DNA of 64,000 nt from Clavulina sp. PMI_390 (GCA_015039315.1 WIDE01000046.1:184886-248885); one strand, 5' to 3'; positions 13,187-25,727 are shown, counted from the first letter of the stretch. Translations and numbers: made by a program. Notes: a model not told the origin generated them from the letters alone.

Positions 13187-13489
13187 TTGTCCCCGTACTT
13201 GCTCGGACATCAATCCTTGGTTTCACCGTCGTGGCCCATCGTGCACTCACTAGAAACTGTTCTTGGCATTTTTGGGATTTTTATAATGCGTCCACGGCCT
13301 TAAGAGATGTCGCCGACGTCAGTCTTACCGGGGTCTATGAACCGAATCGTTCCGTGGCTATAGAAAAAAGGGTAGCCATGTGCTCCGATGACGCGCAGTT
13401 CAATCCTGCCTTCGACAACATTCGAGTTCATTCACCGCCTCATTACCATGTGCCTCGTGAGCAAGATAAGAACTTAGTGAGCCTTTGGG

Positions 13490-13497
13490 TATATATA
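13490..13497 (+). promoter_or_regulatory. TATA box of the first CsbD-like gene
   Basis: TATATATA lies about 120 bp upstream of the ATG at 13613. Two AGGGG words (stress-response-element-like) follow at about 13503-13515. Confidence 0.5.
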
Positions 13498-13612
13498 GGT
13501 CCAAGGGGGAGGGGTCGGAGGACCACACTTCTCCAGAAGACCTCCCCCGTTAACAACTACTCCACAAGCAAACCTCTAAACTCCAAGCTTCGAGCTTCTT
13601 TTATCCAAAATA

Positions 13613-14100
13613 ATGTCGACTACCGCGTCCGCAGTGAGTCTCTCTCCACACGCTTAACTTTCGGGTTTTGAGAGCCACTCTTTATGTTTCCCGCCCTGGA
13701 TGTACTGACAAAATGAATCTTCTTACTCTATTCTTCCCTCCAGCCTACCGCAGCCCACGACCCCTACGCCGAGCAGGCTAAGAAGGAGTCTATGATCGGC
13801 AAAGCCGAGATAACCATTGGCAAGGCCGTCCACTCCGCCAAGCTTGTCGCTAAGGGTGAGGCACATCTCGAGCACGCCGCCCTCATCGCAGAGAAGGGTA
13901 CCAATACCCCTGGTGCTCATCCCACCGCTAACGAAGTCACGGAGCAGAGGGCAGGATTGGCCGAGGCCCCCTCGATGGCGGGTGGCGCAGAGGCGCTCGG
14001 TGGCCCTAACACGGTCGCAGACCCTGTTGTTGCTGGACCTGGCGGCCAGAGCGGCGTGACAATGCCTGCACAGGGCCCGGGCAAATTCAACGTTATCTGA
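13613..14100 (+). CDS. CsbD-like small protein (125 aa), paralogue 1
   Basis: Small hydrophilic Ala/Gly-rich protein. Exon 1 (13613-13633, MSTTASA) is 21 nt; exon 2 runs 13744-14100. The sum divides by three and gives 125 residues. The core block GKAEITIGKAVHSAKLVAKGEAHLE resembles the helix pairs of CsbD-like stress proteins, which basidiomycete annotations often call mismatch/cruciform DNA recognition (Hmp1-like) proteins. That name is by family resemblance, and DNA binding cannot be seen here. It is followed by a paralogue at 14872 with the same block and the same ...GPGrxxV C-terminal flavour (GPGKFNVI against GPGRYDVV). The promoter has CRE palindromes and a TATA box, consistent with stress induction. 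Confidence 0.75.
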
Positions 14101-14871
14101 TCGGTTGAATGTGGAGGGTGCAGATAACCTGCCACAATAGAGGAATTGTGTAACTTGCCTCAAGCTGGTATCCTTCACTCCCCTGGGCTGTTAGTTGGTG
14201 ATACCCCTATGTCTCTTGTCTTCTGTATAAATTCTGTAATCTCCATTTAATTCAAGTGCTGTTTCCCTTACATGTGCCTTGCAAATGTTGAGAATTATTT
14301 CGATCACACTCCTCCATTGCGTTCCTAATCGAAGCGGATAATTGCAAGCTGATGAGTTCCTAGGATAACGGCTATCAGCCCGCGAATTCGGATTTATGCT
14401 TGTGACTGGTCAACCCCAGTGGTTAGGGCTATGTATTGAATTGCATGCGTCACTGGTATGCGCTCAGAAACGACAGCGATTGCTGGTCGGACTTCCCGGA
14501 CACCACATATAGTCGTCATAGCGTCCCCTTGGAGACTACGGCCTATACAATCATGATCGTGTTCGCTAGCTATAGTGATATTTGTCATAAATGATGAATG
14601 TCGACACTATGACGTGGTGTTTGGTTCCTCCTGAGAGTCATAAGCCGGTTCGACGAAGAATAACCCACCCATGACAGATGCATTTCTAGGAACGGTAATA
14701 AAGTGGCGCACCACATGCCCCGCTCGCGACGTCATGTTGACACGCTGGAGTATGAGGTAGACTCTGGATTCCGCTCACTGGTATAAGAACGCAAGAAACT
14801 TTGCCCGTATCTTTTCCCCTCTAATAATTGAAACCTCCTCCGCTTTTGAAACCCGACATTCTACAACAAAA
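14101..14871. other. Intergenic between the CsbD-like paralogues
   Basis: Contains the 3' UTR of paralogue 1 and the promoter of paralogue 2. CGACGTCA is at 14727-14734, TGACGTGG near 14609, and a TATA-like TATAAG at 14782. I see no gene. Confidence 0.45.
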
Positions 14872-15579
14872 ATGATGTCTTCTTCTGCAAACAGAACCGC
14901 TCGCCACGAAGATACCCTCGTACGTCCAACCCGCGTATTTGTAAGGGAAATGTGCGATTGCGATTGTTCTAACTTCAGGATGGGTCTCTTTCTCTTCGTA
15001 GATGGATACGAACACTGCAGCTACCACTTACGATAACTCGCAGCCCACTACACAATTCAATGATGCGGCTCGAGGAAACCCTACCTACCAGTCAGGTAAA
15101 CATCATCTCACGAAAATCTATAGAGAACTTTCTGGCTGACTGATGACGCAACTTATCCTTCCTCACTCCATTCTCGATTCATAGGGGCCTTCCCTGCCAC
15201 TGGTGCCACCACCTCCCCATCCACAGGCGCAAATTTCCCCCCTACCTCTGCTACACAAACCAATACATCCACCGACCCTTCATACCCCTCCATGAAGACT
15301 GCCAAGCACGAAGCGCGCGTTGGAAAAGTTCAGACGACAATTGGCAAAGTGTTCCACTCGTCTTCGATGAAGGCCAAGGGCGAAGCCCATCTCGCGAACG
15401 CTGATGCTTTAACGGGCCAATTCGAGAATCTGCAAGAGGCAGAGGCCTTGGAGGCGCAGGCGAAGGTTCATCGTGATCGCGGAGAGGCGCACCGTATGGC
15501 AGCCGACGCAATCACCGGTTCTGGCGGCGAGCAAGGGCCGGGGAGATATGACGTTGTGAGGACCGGAGGTCAGGCTTGA
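14872..15579 (+). CDS. CsbD-like small protein (178 aa), paralogue 2
   Basis: Tandem paralogue of the gene at 13613. Three exons (14872-14919, 15002-15095, 15185-15579) sum to 179 codons including the stop. A second ATG lies one codon further on. Residues 75-130 hold the shared block: ARVGKVQTTIGKVFHS then MKAKGEAHLANADALTG. It is longer than paralogue 1 through a Thr/Ser/Asn-rich N-terminal half with PTYQSGAFPATGATT-like sequence, and it adds an extra helical stretch EAEALEAQAKVHRDRGEAH. The divergence suggests an old duplication. The role is inferred as a stress-induced hydrophilic protein. Confidence 0.75.
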
Positions 15580-15882
15580 GTCGGGTGACGAGTGCCTTGG
15601 CCTTCACCCCTGAGCAGTCGTGATTGACTATTTAATATACCCACTTCCGCCTGTAACAAGCCTAATTGGCCCATAGTAGTCGTCTGTATGATAAGAAAAT
15701 CCAATGTTTGTATTTTTTCCACTATCATCAACATCCGGTATGATTCTTTTGTACAGAATGTATAAGTATATGAGAAAAAGTAGACTGACGACTCGGAATA
15801 CGCCTTGATATTCTCCAGTCGTTAACTAGCGAGATTATTCCCTGAGCACCGAATTAACCTCCTATTCCACCATGAGCGGTCA
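15580..15882. other. Short convergent intergenic
   Basis: 3' flanks of CsbD-like paralogue 2 (+) and the GMC oxidoreductase (-). Nothing else seen. Confidence 0.45.
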
Positions 15883-18445
15883 TCACTTGGAGTATGCAGC
15901 CTTGATGAGGCCAGACGCGCGCTCTGCAAAGGCATACACTGCCGCTTGTGGATGACCAGCCAATATATCAGGCTAATGGGAGCCAAATCCTTCGTTAGCG
16001 CTCTCTTTCGGATGATGGATGAACGGCTCGCTAAGGGTAAGTTTGAATCGACGTACGAAAACGCTAGCGTCCACAATACGGAGCTTCGCGATACCCTTCA
16101 CTGTCAGATCGGGATTCACCACGCCGTCGTTGGTGCCTTTCTTCCCCATCGCAGCTGTTCCCATTGGACTATGGTGATCAGGGGAGAGATAAGTCGAAGG
16201 ATCTTTGGAGGATCGTAATCATAAACGTACTGCCAAATGGTCGTAGCATAGTTGCTCATGTAGGTGTCCATTGCAGCTGGGGTGGAGGTGTTGGCAAAGT
16301 CTCCCCAGGTGCCATTGATAAACCCATGCATGGGAGGGGCAACCACGAGTTCCTTGAGTTTATTTAACCCTAGTGGTAAAATGTCGATATCAGCGATCCA
16401 GGAAACCATTGAGCGACTGGATATCGGATGAAGGCTCCTGGTCATCACTTACCAGAGGATAACAAATATCGATCATACTCGTTCGAGAGGAAGTTTGTGT
16501 CGATAATAGGGTTGTCCCACACGCTGGCGCTCGCTAACTTGACTGAGCCCGCCGATTTGGGAGTCAATAACACCGTACTAATACTCCAGAAGTTTCCGGA
16601 CGTCGCCTGCGGTCCGAAGCTGGCGCCGAATCCACCTCCAACAACGATCTCATAATGAGGAGCATCAGGACCCGATGAGGTGTCCGTGTTGGCATCCAGA
16701 ATACCAGCTTTGTAGGGTGCACGACCAAACATGATGGTACCAGCGACAGCAGCCGCAAAAATACCTGTGATGGCAATCGAGTCCCGTCAGACAAGAGAAT
16801 TCGTTGGAAGCATGGGGCAGTAACAAGACGCACCAGTATGGTTGCTCGTCCAGAGTGCCATTTGTTCGGCTATCTCCCATTGATCGCCAAGGAAGTGTTA
16901 GACGACAGTATTCATTGATGAGATTCAGGCGCGTACAACGTACCAGCATAGGTAGCATTGTGATGGAGGGTGTCGAATGTATCAGTGGCTGTAGTCGAGA
17001 AGTCCCTGGATTATGGAGAGTTAAGCTCTGTTTTTGCATCAACACATGAGGATTTACTGTGATGTCCAAGGGTGATCCTAAATGCCAGGTGGGTCAGGGA
17101 ACACGGAGGGCCAAGATGAAACACAGTATGGACGCTTACCTTCAGGTTGGCTCCGACGTTTGGATTCGAATACCTGACCGTAATACCATTACTCGCAAGC
17201 TCTGCAGAATTGCCAATTCCTGACAACATGAGCAGTTGAGGAGTATTGATGGAGCCTGCGGACAAAATCACTTCTTTCTTTGCGGTAAAGTTCCAAAGCT
17301 GACCTGCGAAGAGTTTGAGCACCACGTAAACAATTATCCAGATTGAAACTCACCAAACTGAGCTTGCTGGACCTGCACGCCACTCACTGCACGCGAGTTG
17401 TTCCCCTGGAATGTCAGTGTTGAGACACGAGTGTCGATGAGGAGGTCGATGTTGGAGCGTGACGCAAGAATGTCATCCGTCAAATAGTTCATGGACGTTG
17501 AGCGAATACCGCCTCCAGTGGCAGCGGCGAGATAGCCTATAGATAAATGGTCAATATGTCGATTCTGGTACATAATAAGAGCAATACCCACTAATTCCGA
17601 GAGGGTTGCCACTGTTGTAATCTTGATTGTAGGGCATACCAGAGACATAGTGGCCTCTCCCAACTGCAGCAAACTTTGGGCCAACGCTCTGATTGAAATT
17701 ATCTAGAGTGACTTTGATTGGCCCAGCTGTGCCAAGGACGCCGGGGGTAAAGTCGCCAGTGATATCGTCCCCATCCACCGGTGTAACGAAGCCTTCCACC
17801 TAAGAGTATGCCATCAACTAGAGGAAGAGCTTAAAAACATAGCCATAAACATACTTTTTTGAAGTAAGGCACAAGGGAACTCCAGCTCCACCCTTTGTCC
17901 CCTGACACTTTCGCGATGCGGTCGAAGTCGTCCTTTGGTCCACGGGTCCATAAACAGTAGTCTAAGGAGTTTACGGCCGTCAGATGGCGCATTCTCATCA
18001 TAGATAGCCCCGCGTACTAATGGCGCTGCTGCCTCCGGTGCCGTAGCCTCTAGGATAGGGAATGGTACGCCCGCCTAGATGAGGATTTGCCACTAGCGTG
18101 TAGTTCCTATCAACAGGCATTAGAGATGAGCGCTACGCGTCAGGGTAGATATCCTTTCCGGGCTCACCAGTTATAAGACTTGTTAGGATGCGCCTGGGGT
18201 GCATCGAGAGGAATCTCAATCGTCGTAATCCCTGCGAGAGAACCTCCAGCCTCTACAAGAAGCACCGAGAAGTTGGCGTTCTCCGAGAGACGACTCCCAA
18301 GAACAGCGCCCGCAGTTCCCGCGCCGACAATAATAAAATCGTAGGACTTGGTCGCGATGGAGGAAGGGTCGGTGTATGTTGCTCCCGAGACGCACGAAGC
18401 AAGCAAACCAAGGGCAGAAACGGCTGTCCAGTAGGCTCGAACCAT
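15883..18445 (-). CDS. Secreted GMC oxidoreductase (aryl-alcohol-oxidase-like, AA3)
   Basis: FAD-dependent secreted alcohol oxidase or dehydrogenase that can supply H2O2 to peroxidases or electrons to LPMOs. The start at 18445 gives a signal peptide ([21 protein letters not shown]). The dinucleotide-binding motif [18 protein letters not shown] and LLVEAGG follow. Splicing ATTA|GTACGC to CTTAG|ACTACT rebuilds [19 protein letters not shown], the GMC signature 1 region. The second signature region ([15 protein letters not shown]) is near 17230. The C-terminus has [11 protein letters not shown] and, across another intron, [17 protein letters not shown], which supply the His pair expected in the active site. 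The protein ends AAYSK before TGA at 15883-15885. About nine introns are present, and I found no disabling lesion. Substrate class (aryl alcohol against glucose) is not certain. It faces away from the AA9 gene at 20859. Confidence 0.87.
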
Positions 18446-20858
18446 CTCGCAAGTCTGAAGAGAGATGCTACGGATGATGCGATTCGAGTTGAAGATCAGA
18501 GGGGGGCTTTATGGGTGGAGTGGTTGAGATGGATCGGTGGGAGAACCAAAGCGCCATTGAGTTCGGGATTGCTAAGTATTAATTTTGTTGCCGACGTGCC
18601 CAGCAGGGTCGCGAGTATTTTAGCGATTTAATGAGTCGCAGAGGGCAATAATTAAAAGGCCGAACGGTCAAACAATTGACCAGAAGGCAAGTCGTGCTTC
18701 AGGATCTGCGTTCATAGGGGCAGCGTAGTAGCGGAGTCCAAGGGATCGATTATAGGTTGCTATGGGACATGAGGGTTGATAGTATATGCCTGAAGCAAGA
18801 TACATCCTGGGAGGAGGAGAGCTCGCCAAAGAACCGTGGTGCACGAGCGTGAGAAAGTGCGTCACATCCACTGTGGCCGCATCCTCAGCTTGTTGGCGAG
18901 CTACTCACTATCGCGTTTGTGCACGAATCTCTGTGGCGTACATCCTCGGACCCAAAATGGCTATTCTCCAGGGGACTTCAGCTAGATTTTGGATCACTCA
19001 CTCCTAGCTTCCACTTACCATGAAACGGTAATACTTCACCCCTCGAGTCACACTTCCCTCTCGCTTGCCAGAGCCATATGATGCAGTTTGCTTCACCCCA
19101 ATGAAATTGCTTCCTACTCTATCGGATAAAATAGTCTCCGGTGCCAGACTAGCCGCCCTTCGCCCCTTTTGATGTTGGTCCGCTGACAAGGCTGGCCACT
19201 TGCTCTTGTCATGCTATCCCTCACACGAGATCCGTACAGCCGCACGCAGGGTATCAGATCTGTTCCTGCCAAGGCCTACAGACGATGCAAGGGTAGACAA
19301 TAGCATCTTGTCAGATGGATATTACTATCCCCACGAGGGTGACCAAGTGAGCAGATCTCTCCCATTACCGTCCACATCAGAGTGTGTTCTCAAGGAGCAG
19401 TCGAACCTTTTTAGGATTTATGCCAAGCACATCAGATACTTTTTTTTCAGAATTCTTTTAAGCTATTGTTAGGTTTCTGCAACGAATCTATCCATGCCAA
19501 GACTACCACGCACCGCAGTAGTTGAGAGCAGCTTTTCTCGGCTCGGAATCATGTTCGCCTTGTCTCGAGCTCTGCAAAGGTTGCACGCCGTACAAGACTA
19601 TCTTCCCTCCGGGATTCTAGCATATCTTACAAGACGCCGAAGTTGCTTCATTTGACACAGATGGCAACCCATATTATGTCCAAAAGTCAGGATCTAATCG
19701 TATCGGTGTTGGTGCACTGGAAGTCCTCTCAATGTTACTCATTATTGATTCCTCATAGATTTTAGCCGTTCCTCTTTCCGAATTCCGCTCAACACTGTAG
19801 TTGCGGCGGGTCATGCAGCGATTGTACCCACCGACTACAGTTACTCCTTGAATCTAACTACGATCTCTATGATCCTGGGAGTCGACCGACCCAGATTTAG
19901 GTTCTATGGCCCACCTTACTACTAGGAACAGCTCAGTACCCTCGGTGTTATCACGCCTTATTCCGTGAACTTGAGTCTCGCTGGTTCTAATACATCCGGC
20001 CCATCACTTGCTTATCTGTGTAACCAAGCGGGGGATGATGGGGGGTATCGTGATGTGTAAGAACCCCGCAATCGCTCGACATACCGTTTACCAAATGGGC
20101 ACTCGTTCGGACTGCAGCCTTCTTCTCACTCTATCCTCAACGCCGTGTGCTGACGACCTTGGTTCGATCGGTAACTCTGCTCGCTCATCGTGATCTTACT
20201 CAGCCTTCGAACGGCAAAACCTAGCCCACGGCCTCCGGGTTCGGGTCGAAGCACTACAGGCCAATGAACCATCACCAAAGCTGGATCTGACTTTGGCGCG
20301 GTCTCTTCATGACGTGGAGCGTCATGGATATCATGAAAACGAGATGCCGGCCTTGGTATATCCATTTTACTTACTCCAAAGAATGTTTTGTTTACAGATA
20401 GAGCTGAGATATCTCGCGTTGTGCGTTTGGAGTAATGTCGGTGGCGCGGCGTCATGTCGGTCCGGTTCGTTGCAATCTTCTTGGCAACGTCAGCTGAGGC
20501 TCTGATCTAGAAAACTCCAGGTAACAGCTCAGCCCCATTTGTCGCCGAAACCCAAATTTTGCTCACTTCGACTTCGGGGGACACTGTCCCACGCCCTTTG
20601 TGTCTGTTGCATCTGGGGGATTAACAATGCAATATTACGTGTCAATTAAGCTTGCCGGAGAAGTGTCAGTCTACCGAAGATCTGGCAGTCCTCCCGAAGA
20701 AATTCTCCCGTCGCTGCCAAGAGATTTGCGACCTCATGTGTGCCAAGCCACATTTGACCTGTATCGAGCCATTGGGCCAGCTGATGTCGTCTTCCACAGG
20801 GGTATAAAGGACACATATACTTGTCAAGCGATGCCAGCACTCAAGCTAGTCCAGCAAA
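18446..20858. other. 2.4-kb gene-poor region with possible decayed coding sequence
   Basis: No intact gene recognised. At 19560-20060 short stretches read like protein (for example PTDYSYSLNLTTISMILG, then LGVITPYSVNLSLAG), but in frames broken by stops and without splice sites that I trust. The right end holds the promoter of the AA9 gene. Confidence 0.35.
20803..20809 (+). promoter_or_regulatory. TATA box of the AA9 gene
   Basis: TATAAAG lies about 55 bp upstream of the ATG at 20859. Confidence 0.5.
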
Positions 20859-21961
20859 ATGCGTTTCCTTTCCGCCCTTGCCATCGGCGCTCTCATTAGC
20901 CAGGCGTCAGCCCACTGTAAGTAGAGTTCACATTGGCATCTGCGTTTGGGTTCAAGGTTTTCGTGACGCTTTCCTCCCTTAGACATCTGGACTACGTTCA
21001 TTTCCGGCAGCACAACCAGCACCGCTGCCGTTCGTCAGCCCGTCAACAACAATCCAGTGACCGATGCTGCCAGCAACTTGATCCGTTGCAATAACTTTAC
21101 CGCCCTTGGATCGGCGACCGTTTCTGTCGCTGCTGGATCCACGGTTCGTATTTATTCCATCTCGTAGCCATGGGGTACCAACGATCGATTATTCCTCGTA
21201 GATTGGGTTCAACCTCGACAATACCCTCTACCACCTAGGCCCAGCTGCTATCTACCTCGGTATGTTACCCATTGTTGGTCTCTCACACGGTGATAGCTCA
21301 CCATGACCTTGGTGATCGATGATTATAGGGCAGGTGCCTTCTGGACAGACGGCTGCTACATGGGATGGTTCTGGAGCTGCTTGGTTCAAGGTGTGTCGAC
21401 TTGAACTGCAACAATATATCTGCCTAACCTCGAAAACCTTCCAAGATCGCACAATGGGGTGGTGTCTTCGGCTCGGGCACCTTCTCATTTGCTGACTTCA
21501 ATCTTTCGCAATTGACTGCTACAATCCCGAAATCGGTCCCAAGCGGACAGTATCTCGTCCGTATCGAGCAGATCGGTCTCCACGTCGTGGGTATGTACTT
21601 GGCACGATTGAATATTTACTCCTCGCAAGTATACTGATTATCATGCCTATCCCCATAGATGCGCCTCAGTGGTACATCAGGTACGAACACTCGAACCGAA
21701 TCGAGGTAACATTCTGACTCACGGGCCTGTAAACCTCTAGCTGTGCTCAGGTCGCGATCACTGGTGGAGGAAGTGCGAACCCCGCCAAGGTGTCATTCCC
21801 CGGCGCATATAGCATGACTGACCCTGGCCTCACGGTCAACATCTACTACCCGAGTATGTTTCTGTACTTATCCGCTGATTGTCTCCCTCTAACATGTCAT
21901 GTTGTTGCGTATAGTTCCCACTTCCTACACCGTCCCCGGCCCGGCCGTCTTTACTGGGTGA
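20859..21961 (+). CDS. Lytic polysaccharide monooxygenase, AA9 family
   Basis: Secreted copper enzyme that cleaves cellulose or hemicellulose oxidatively. The ATG at 20859 starts a signal peptide (MRFLSALAIGALISQASA) whose cleavage exposes the N-terminal His of the copper brace: HY, then IWTTFISG after the first intron (GCCCACT|GTAAGT to AG|ACATCTGG). The second His is in YHLGPAAIYLG (about 21230). The helix GQYLVRIEQIGLHV, then APQWYISCAQV after two splices, carries the conserved Gln and the axial Tyr. The protein ends PGPAVFTG before TGA at 21959-21961, with no CBM1 attached. Roughly eight introns interrupt a short protein. All AA9 hallmarks can be found, so it looks functional. Regiospecificity cannot be told. 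The GMC oxidase nearby is a plausible electron or peroxide partner. Confidence 0.9.
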
Positions 21962-22352
21962 GAACCCGATTCCCACCTTTGAGCTGTGCGCCTTGGGTAG
22001 CCTGCAGAACAATGGCAACAGCCATAGCCCGGCCGATGTTTTCCCTCTAGCACCCGCTAATGAGGCTCCCTTTTCTCCTCATATGTTGTTGATCAGCGCT
22101 TCTGTAATACATTGTCAGAATAAGATTACTGTTATACTGTCCGCTTCGCCCCGAAGAGTGCAATGTTTGTGCCACAACAAAGGATGGTAGTACTAGAGAA
22201 CCCGGTCCGCACGGCTGGTAGCTGATCATGACTGAGATGACAGGGGTGTCTTCTGACACCTTCGATTTGTACATACTAGTAAATTTCTTAATTATTGTAT
22301 ACACAGGTCCAGCCGCGGCGGGGCTATGCTTGTGCTTATCATAATTATCCGT
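21962..22352. other. Convergent intergenic
   Basis: 3' flanks of the AA9 gene and the large F-box gene. No feature recognised. Confidence 0.45.
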
Positions 22353-25281
22353 TCATGCTTCAAAGGTGTCCAGATGACTGCGGAACCACTCTTGAAGCTC
22401 CCCCGGTACAGTGAAGTCCCCAACAACCCTAGGTGATATCGTGATTCTCAATTGGCGTAGAGGGCCTACTCCATTCGTAGATGCTCTACTCGAGACCACA
22501 TCCTTGAGGACAGCAAGGACATGTCCATAAATCCTTCTTGCATCCCTCTCGGAAGTGGGATAATACCATTCTCCATGAATACCAAGGAGTGAGGGATCTG
22601 AGCGAGCGTCAGAAAGCGTCATGGAGGTATCCAAGGCCGAAGATGAGCAAGCGGCAGCCCATGCAGGATCTTCGTCATCGTCATAACCGTCTTCTCCCGT
22701 TGCCATAGCTTGGGGTTCCACGTCATGATCCGAGCTCGGCTCAGCTGCTGAGGGTTCATGAATATCTTCTGCTGGCTGGTCGACTGGGAGTGAAGTCATT
22801 TGCTCAGCTGACGCATCTGCGGCCAGGGCTTCTTCACCCTCCACAAGCTCTCCCTCTTCGTCCTCTGCATTTGACTCGCCCGAGGATTCCCACTGGCTCG
22901 AGTTCGAATAGTATTCCGCAGTATCGTACTCCGTCGACATCTCATCGGCCCACAAACTGCCCGTGTCATTAGGATTATCCTCATCCTCATCAGGGTCATT
23001 TCGAGGGTCCGAGTGGTAATACTGAAGACCAGGAAATAGCCAGCCATTTCTATCTCCCCACAAGGAGAAGTGAAGGTGGATGCTGCGCAATTTGGGGAAC
23101 AGAGGGACAGACTTATGAGCGGACGATGTGGAAGTGGAGGTGGAGGGCTCGTCAGGCTGTACTCCACGCTCGTCGATAAGCTCACGAAGGAAGAAAAGCT
23201 CGTCCAGCATGAGGCCAGCGTCAGGATCCAGGCAAATTTTGAGGTGCTGGACCTCTCCCAGAGCATCTAGCTCGGCTTCAGTCCGGTTCAGCTTTTCCGC
23301 GCTATGCAGAATAAGGGATTCTGCAGTACTGAATTGGGTGTATGGGTTATGAGAGGGGATCCAGCGGTGCGCCACAGAGCGAATCTCGAGTTGTCGAATG
23401 ACAGGCGTGTGCATGAAATTGGGGAGTTTGTCCCCGGGTGAAAGTGATACAGAGGAGAGCCGGGGAAAGGTTGCGCTATCCGCCCAGGTCCCAAAGTCCA
23501 CTTGAGGAGCTTTCGAACCGGGTCCGTCCACAGGGAGAGAACCACGGCGCCGAGCGATTGGTTCATAAAGCTCAAGGGTCTCGAGTGAAGGAGCATGATG
23601 GAGGATGAATCGAATAACAGCTACTCGAAGTGCAATGTCGAGAGGCTCTCGGAACGACACACCGCCCGCAGTGGCTTGAGTCATGTTGAGGGAGACAGCG
23701 TAGATGGTTAGTTTACGCAGCTGGGGTGCCGCGATGCGAACCAACACGGTTGAAACTTCCTTCACAACTAGCGTCTCTAAAATCGGGAACGATATGGTGC
23801 CCATTTGTTCTCGGTAGCTTTGCTGCATAAAAGGCGATAAGTTAATGAGCACAGGGCTGGCAGGACAACACGTAGACCCCTATACGTACGAAAATATCGA
23901 GATTGGTCAACTCGGGGAGGTCTTGGACATTCATTAGCCCATTAAGCTGCAGGTATTTCAGCTTTGGAGCGTCTTGTATGCACCACACGACGGCATCCCC
24001 AAGATATGAGTCTGAGATAAATGACTCGAGAGAATGAAATACAATCTCTCGAGATTGCGATATAGGCTGATGCACAGGGGTGGGGTTCGCGATGGGATGT
24101 TGGTGGCTATATGAGACCGTGGCTCGTCTGAGGGAATGCGAGGCCGCCGCAAAGAATGCGCATATAGCATCGGCGGAGATGGCCCAGTATACGTCAAGAT
24201 CAACTTCTACGAGAGAGATGGCTTGGATGGTTCGTAGAATCGGCGTAGTGTGGGCATATACAAATGCTGCCTTCATGGTTTGTAAGGATGGGAACTCGGT
24301 CGGGTTGGCAGTAATCGCCGGCTTGATGTTGTCAGAATAGCAAGGCATGTCCAGCTGTGTTATTGAGCGAGCATGGCACTCCAGAAAGCTCTGAATAAAC
24401 TGAGGGTTGATGTTTTTATCCCCAGAGAAGTCAAGCACAACCTCTCGTAGATTAGGGGAGTGAATAGATGGGAGCAGACGGGATATCTCGCCACGCATAG
24501 TGACATGTCGCAGGCGAGGAAACTGAAACGGTACGATTTTGGGTTCCTGAGAACCTGGGGGGGAGAACGTTCCGAATAGTTGTAATTTGAGACTAGAGAG
24601 ACGCTCTAAAGGCGCTAAGGCATGGGCTATTTCTGTAGGAGGCAATTGCCGATCCATCGTTATACTCAAATCGAGACTTTCGAGCGACCCTTTCAGCAGC
24701 TCTAGAGTGTCGGCGAGCCCATTCAAGCCCCCATGTTCCACCTGAAGATGCTTTAGTGGAGTAGCTGAAATCCAACGAGGAAAGGGAGATATTTGGTTGT
24801 TCTGTGGGTCAATCACAAAATCTTGCAGCGTCAATGGAAGGGGTTGACCGGGATCTGGGCCCCATAGCATGGCCAAGAAGTGGGATAATCCTTCCATACG
24901 CTGGGTAGGATCGTGACGGAAGAGAAGATATCGGTTCGAAGCCCAGCCCTCGTAGTGTCTCAGACTGAAAGAACGGACACGGTGGAAATGTGGCGATATG
25001 CTGGTTGCTATCAACGTCAACCGCTCATATTCGAACGGGAAGTCTCGTGTGATGTCCATCTCTATATATAAGGGGGCGGATGCGCTACGCTCTAGCCCAA
25101 CGAGCATTCGAGGAATATCGCGATCATCACCATAATAAATGAAGGACCATAGGTCTGCAGTGTTTAGCACAACATAGCGAATCGAGCGATTGACTTTTGA
25201 GAGCAACTCGGGAGGGACTCGGTAGCGCTTGGTGCATTCAATAAGAATGGCTGCGACAAGTTCGAATGGAAGACGATCCAT
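22353..25281 (-). CDS. F-box/LRR-like protein, 953 aa, two exons
   Basis: Predicted SCF substrate adaptor. Two long ORFs overlap by a few bases in different frames, but the splice ATTTTC|GTACGT (exon ends at 23890) to ATGCAG|CAAAGC (exon starts at 23822) joins them in phase 0. Exon lengths of 1392 and 1470 nt both divide by three. The F-box is at the very N-terminus (MDRLPFELVAAILIECTKRY ... LLSKVNRSIRYVVL). Leucine-rich strands follow in both halves (LKHLQVEHG, LESLDLSITM, LETLVVKEVS, LRKLTIYAV). A strongly acidic and Ser-rich insert (about residues 750-870: DPDEDEDNPND, then AEDEEGELVEGEEAL) precedes the C-terminal helix. The acidic insert is unusual for the family and may be a disordered linker or degron region. 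It could be misread as two separate genes. Confidence 0.8.
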
Positions 25282-25727
25282 GGGATTGTTCGTCTAACAT
25301 GCACATGAGTTTCTGCAAGCGTATCCATCCGCTAATTATAGAAGCAACCGACGATGTTGGGGTACTCACAACGATTGTTGAATAGGGCAAGTCGAGTATA
25401 TTCCACTAAGTAGGATATGTTGTAGTGGGCGACTTATTCCCAACTGGTGCAAGTCTGGTCTGACTCGAAGAGTGTGTCTGTTTGCAAGAGTGGTGTCAAG
25501 TTGAATGAGGGCTGCACCCGAATGGCGACCGTGACTCAGAGGAGCGACCGCGTCACGGTGTCACGCCTACGTAAGCAGTGACGACCTTCGGCTTCGCACC
25601 GCACATCGCCATTCCAAACTGCGGGCAGCGCTCAACATCGCCTTGGATTTTGTCTCTTATCTTCTCTCAACTACCACTATCTGGGCAGCACAAAACAAGT
25701 CCCATAATCTCGTCTAACTTGTGAACC
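25282..25727. other. Divergent promoter region, F-box gene / verprolin
   Basis: 446 bp between the two start codons. No ORF of note. Presumably both promoters. Confidence 0.45.

Larger units (their letters stand above)
12190..13612. other. Intergenic, upstream region of the first CsbD-like gene
   Basis: Open frames occur at 12477-12764 and 12880-13671, but the second runs through the TATA box and 5' UTR of the next gene and neither shows a domain. The region holds two perfect TGACGTCA palindromes and variants, listed separately. Confidence 0.45.

Noticed and set aside
12880..13671. 263-codon ORF as a gene
   Set aside because: It runs through the TATA box, 5' UTR and first exon of the CsbD-like gene and has no domain or helical regularity.
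14400..14470. Possible tRNA (GTGGTTAGGG resembles a D-arm)
   Set aside because: No matching B box (GGTTCRANTCC) at the right distance and no acceptor stem pairing found.
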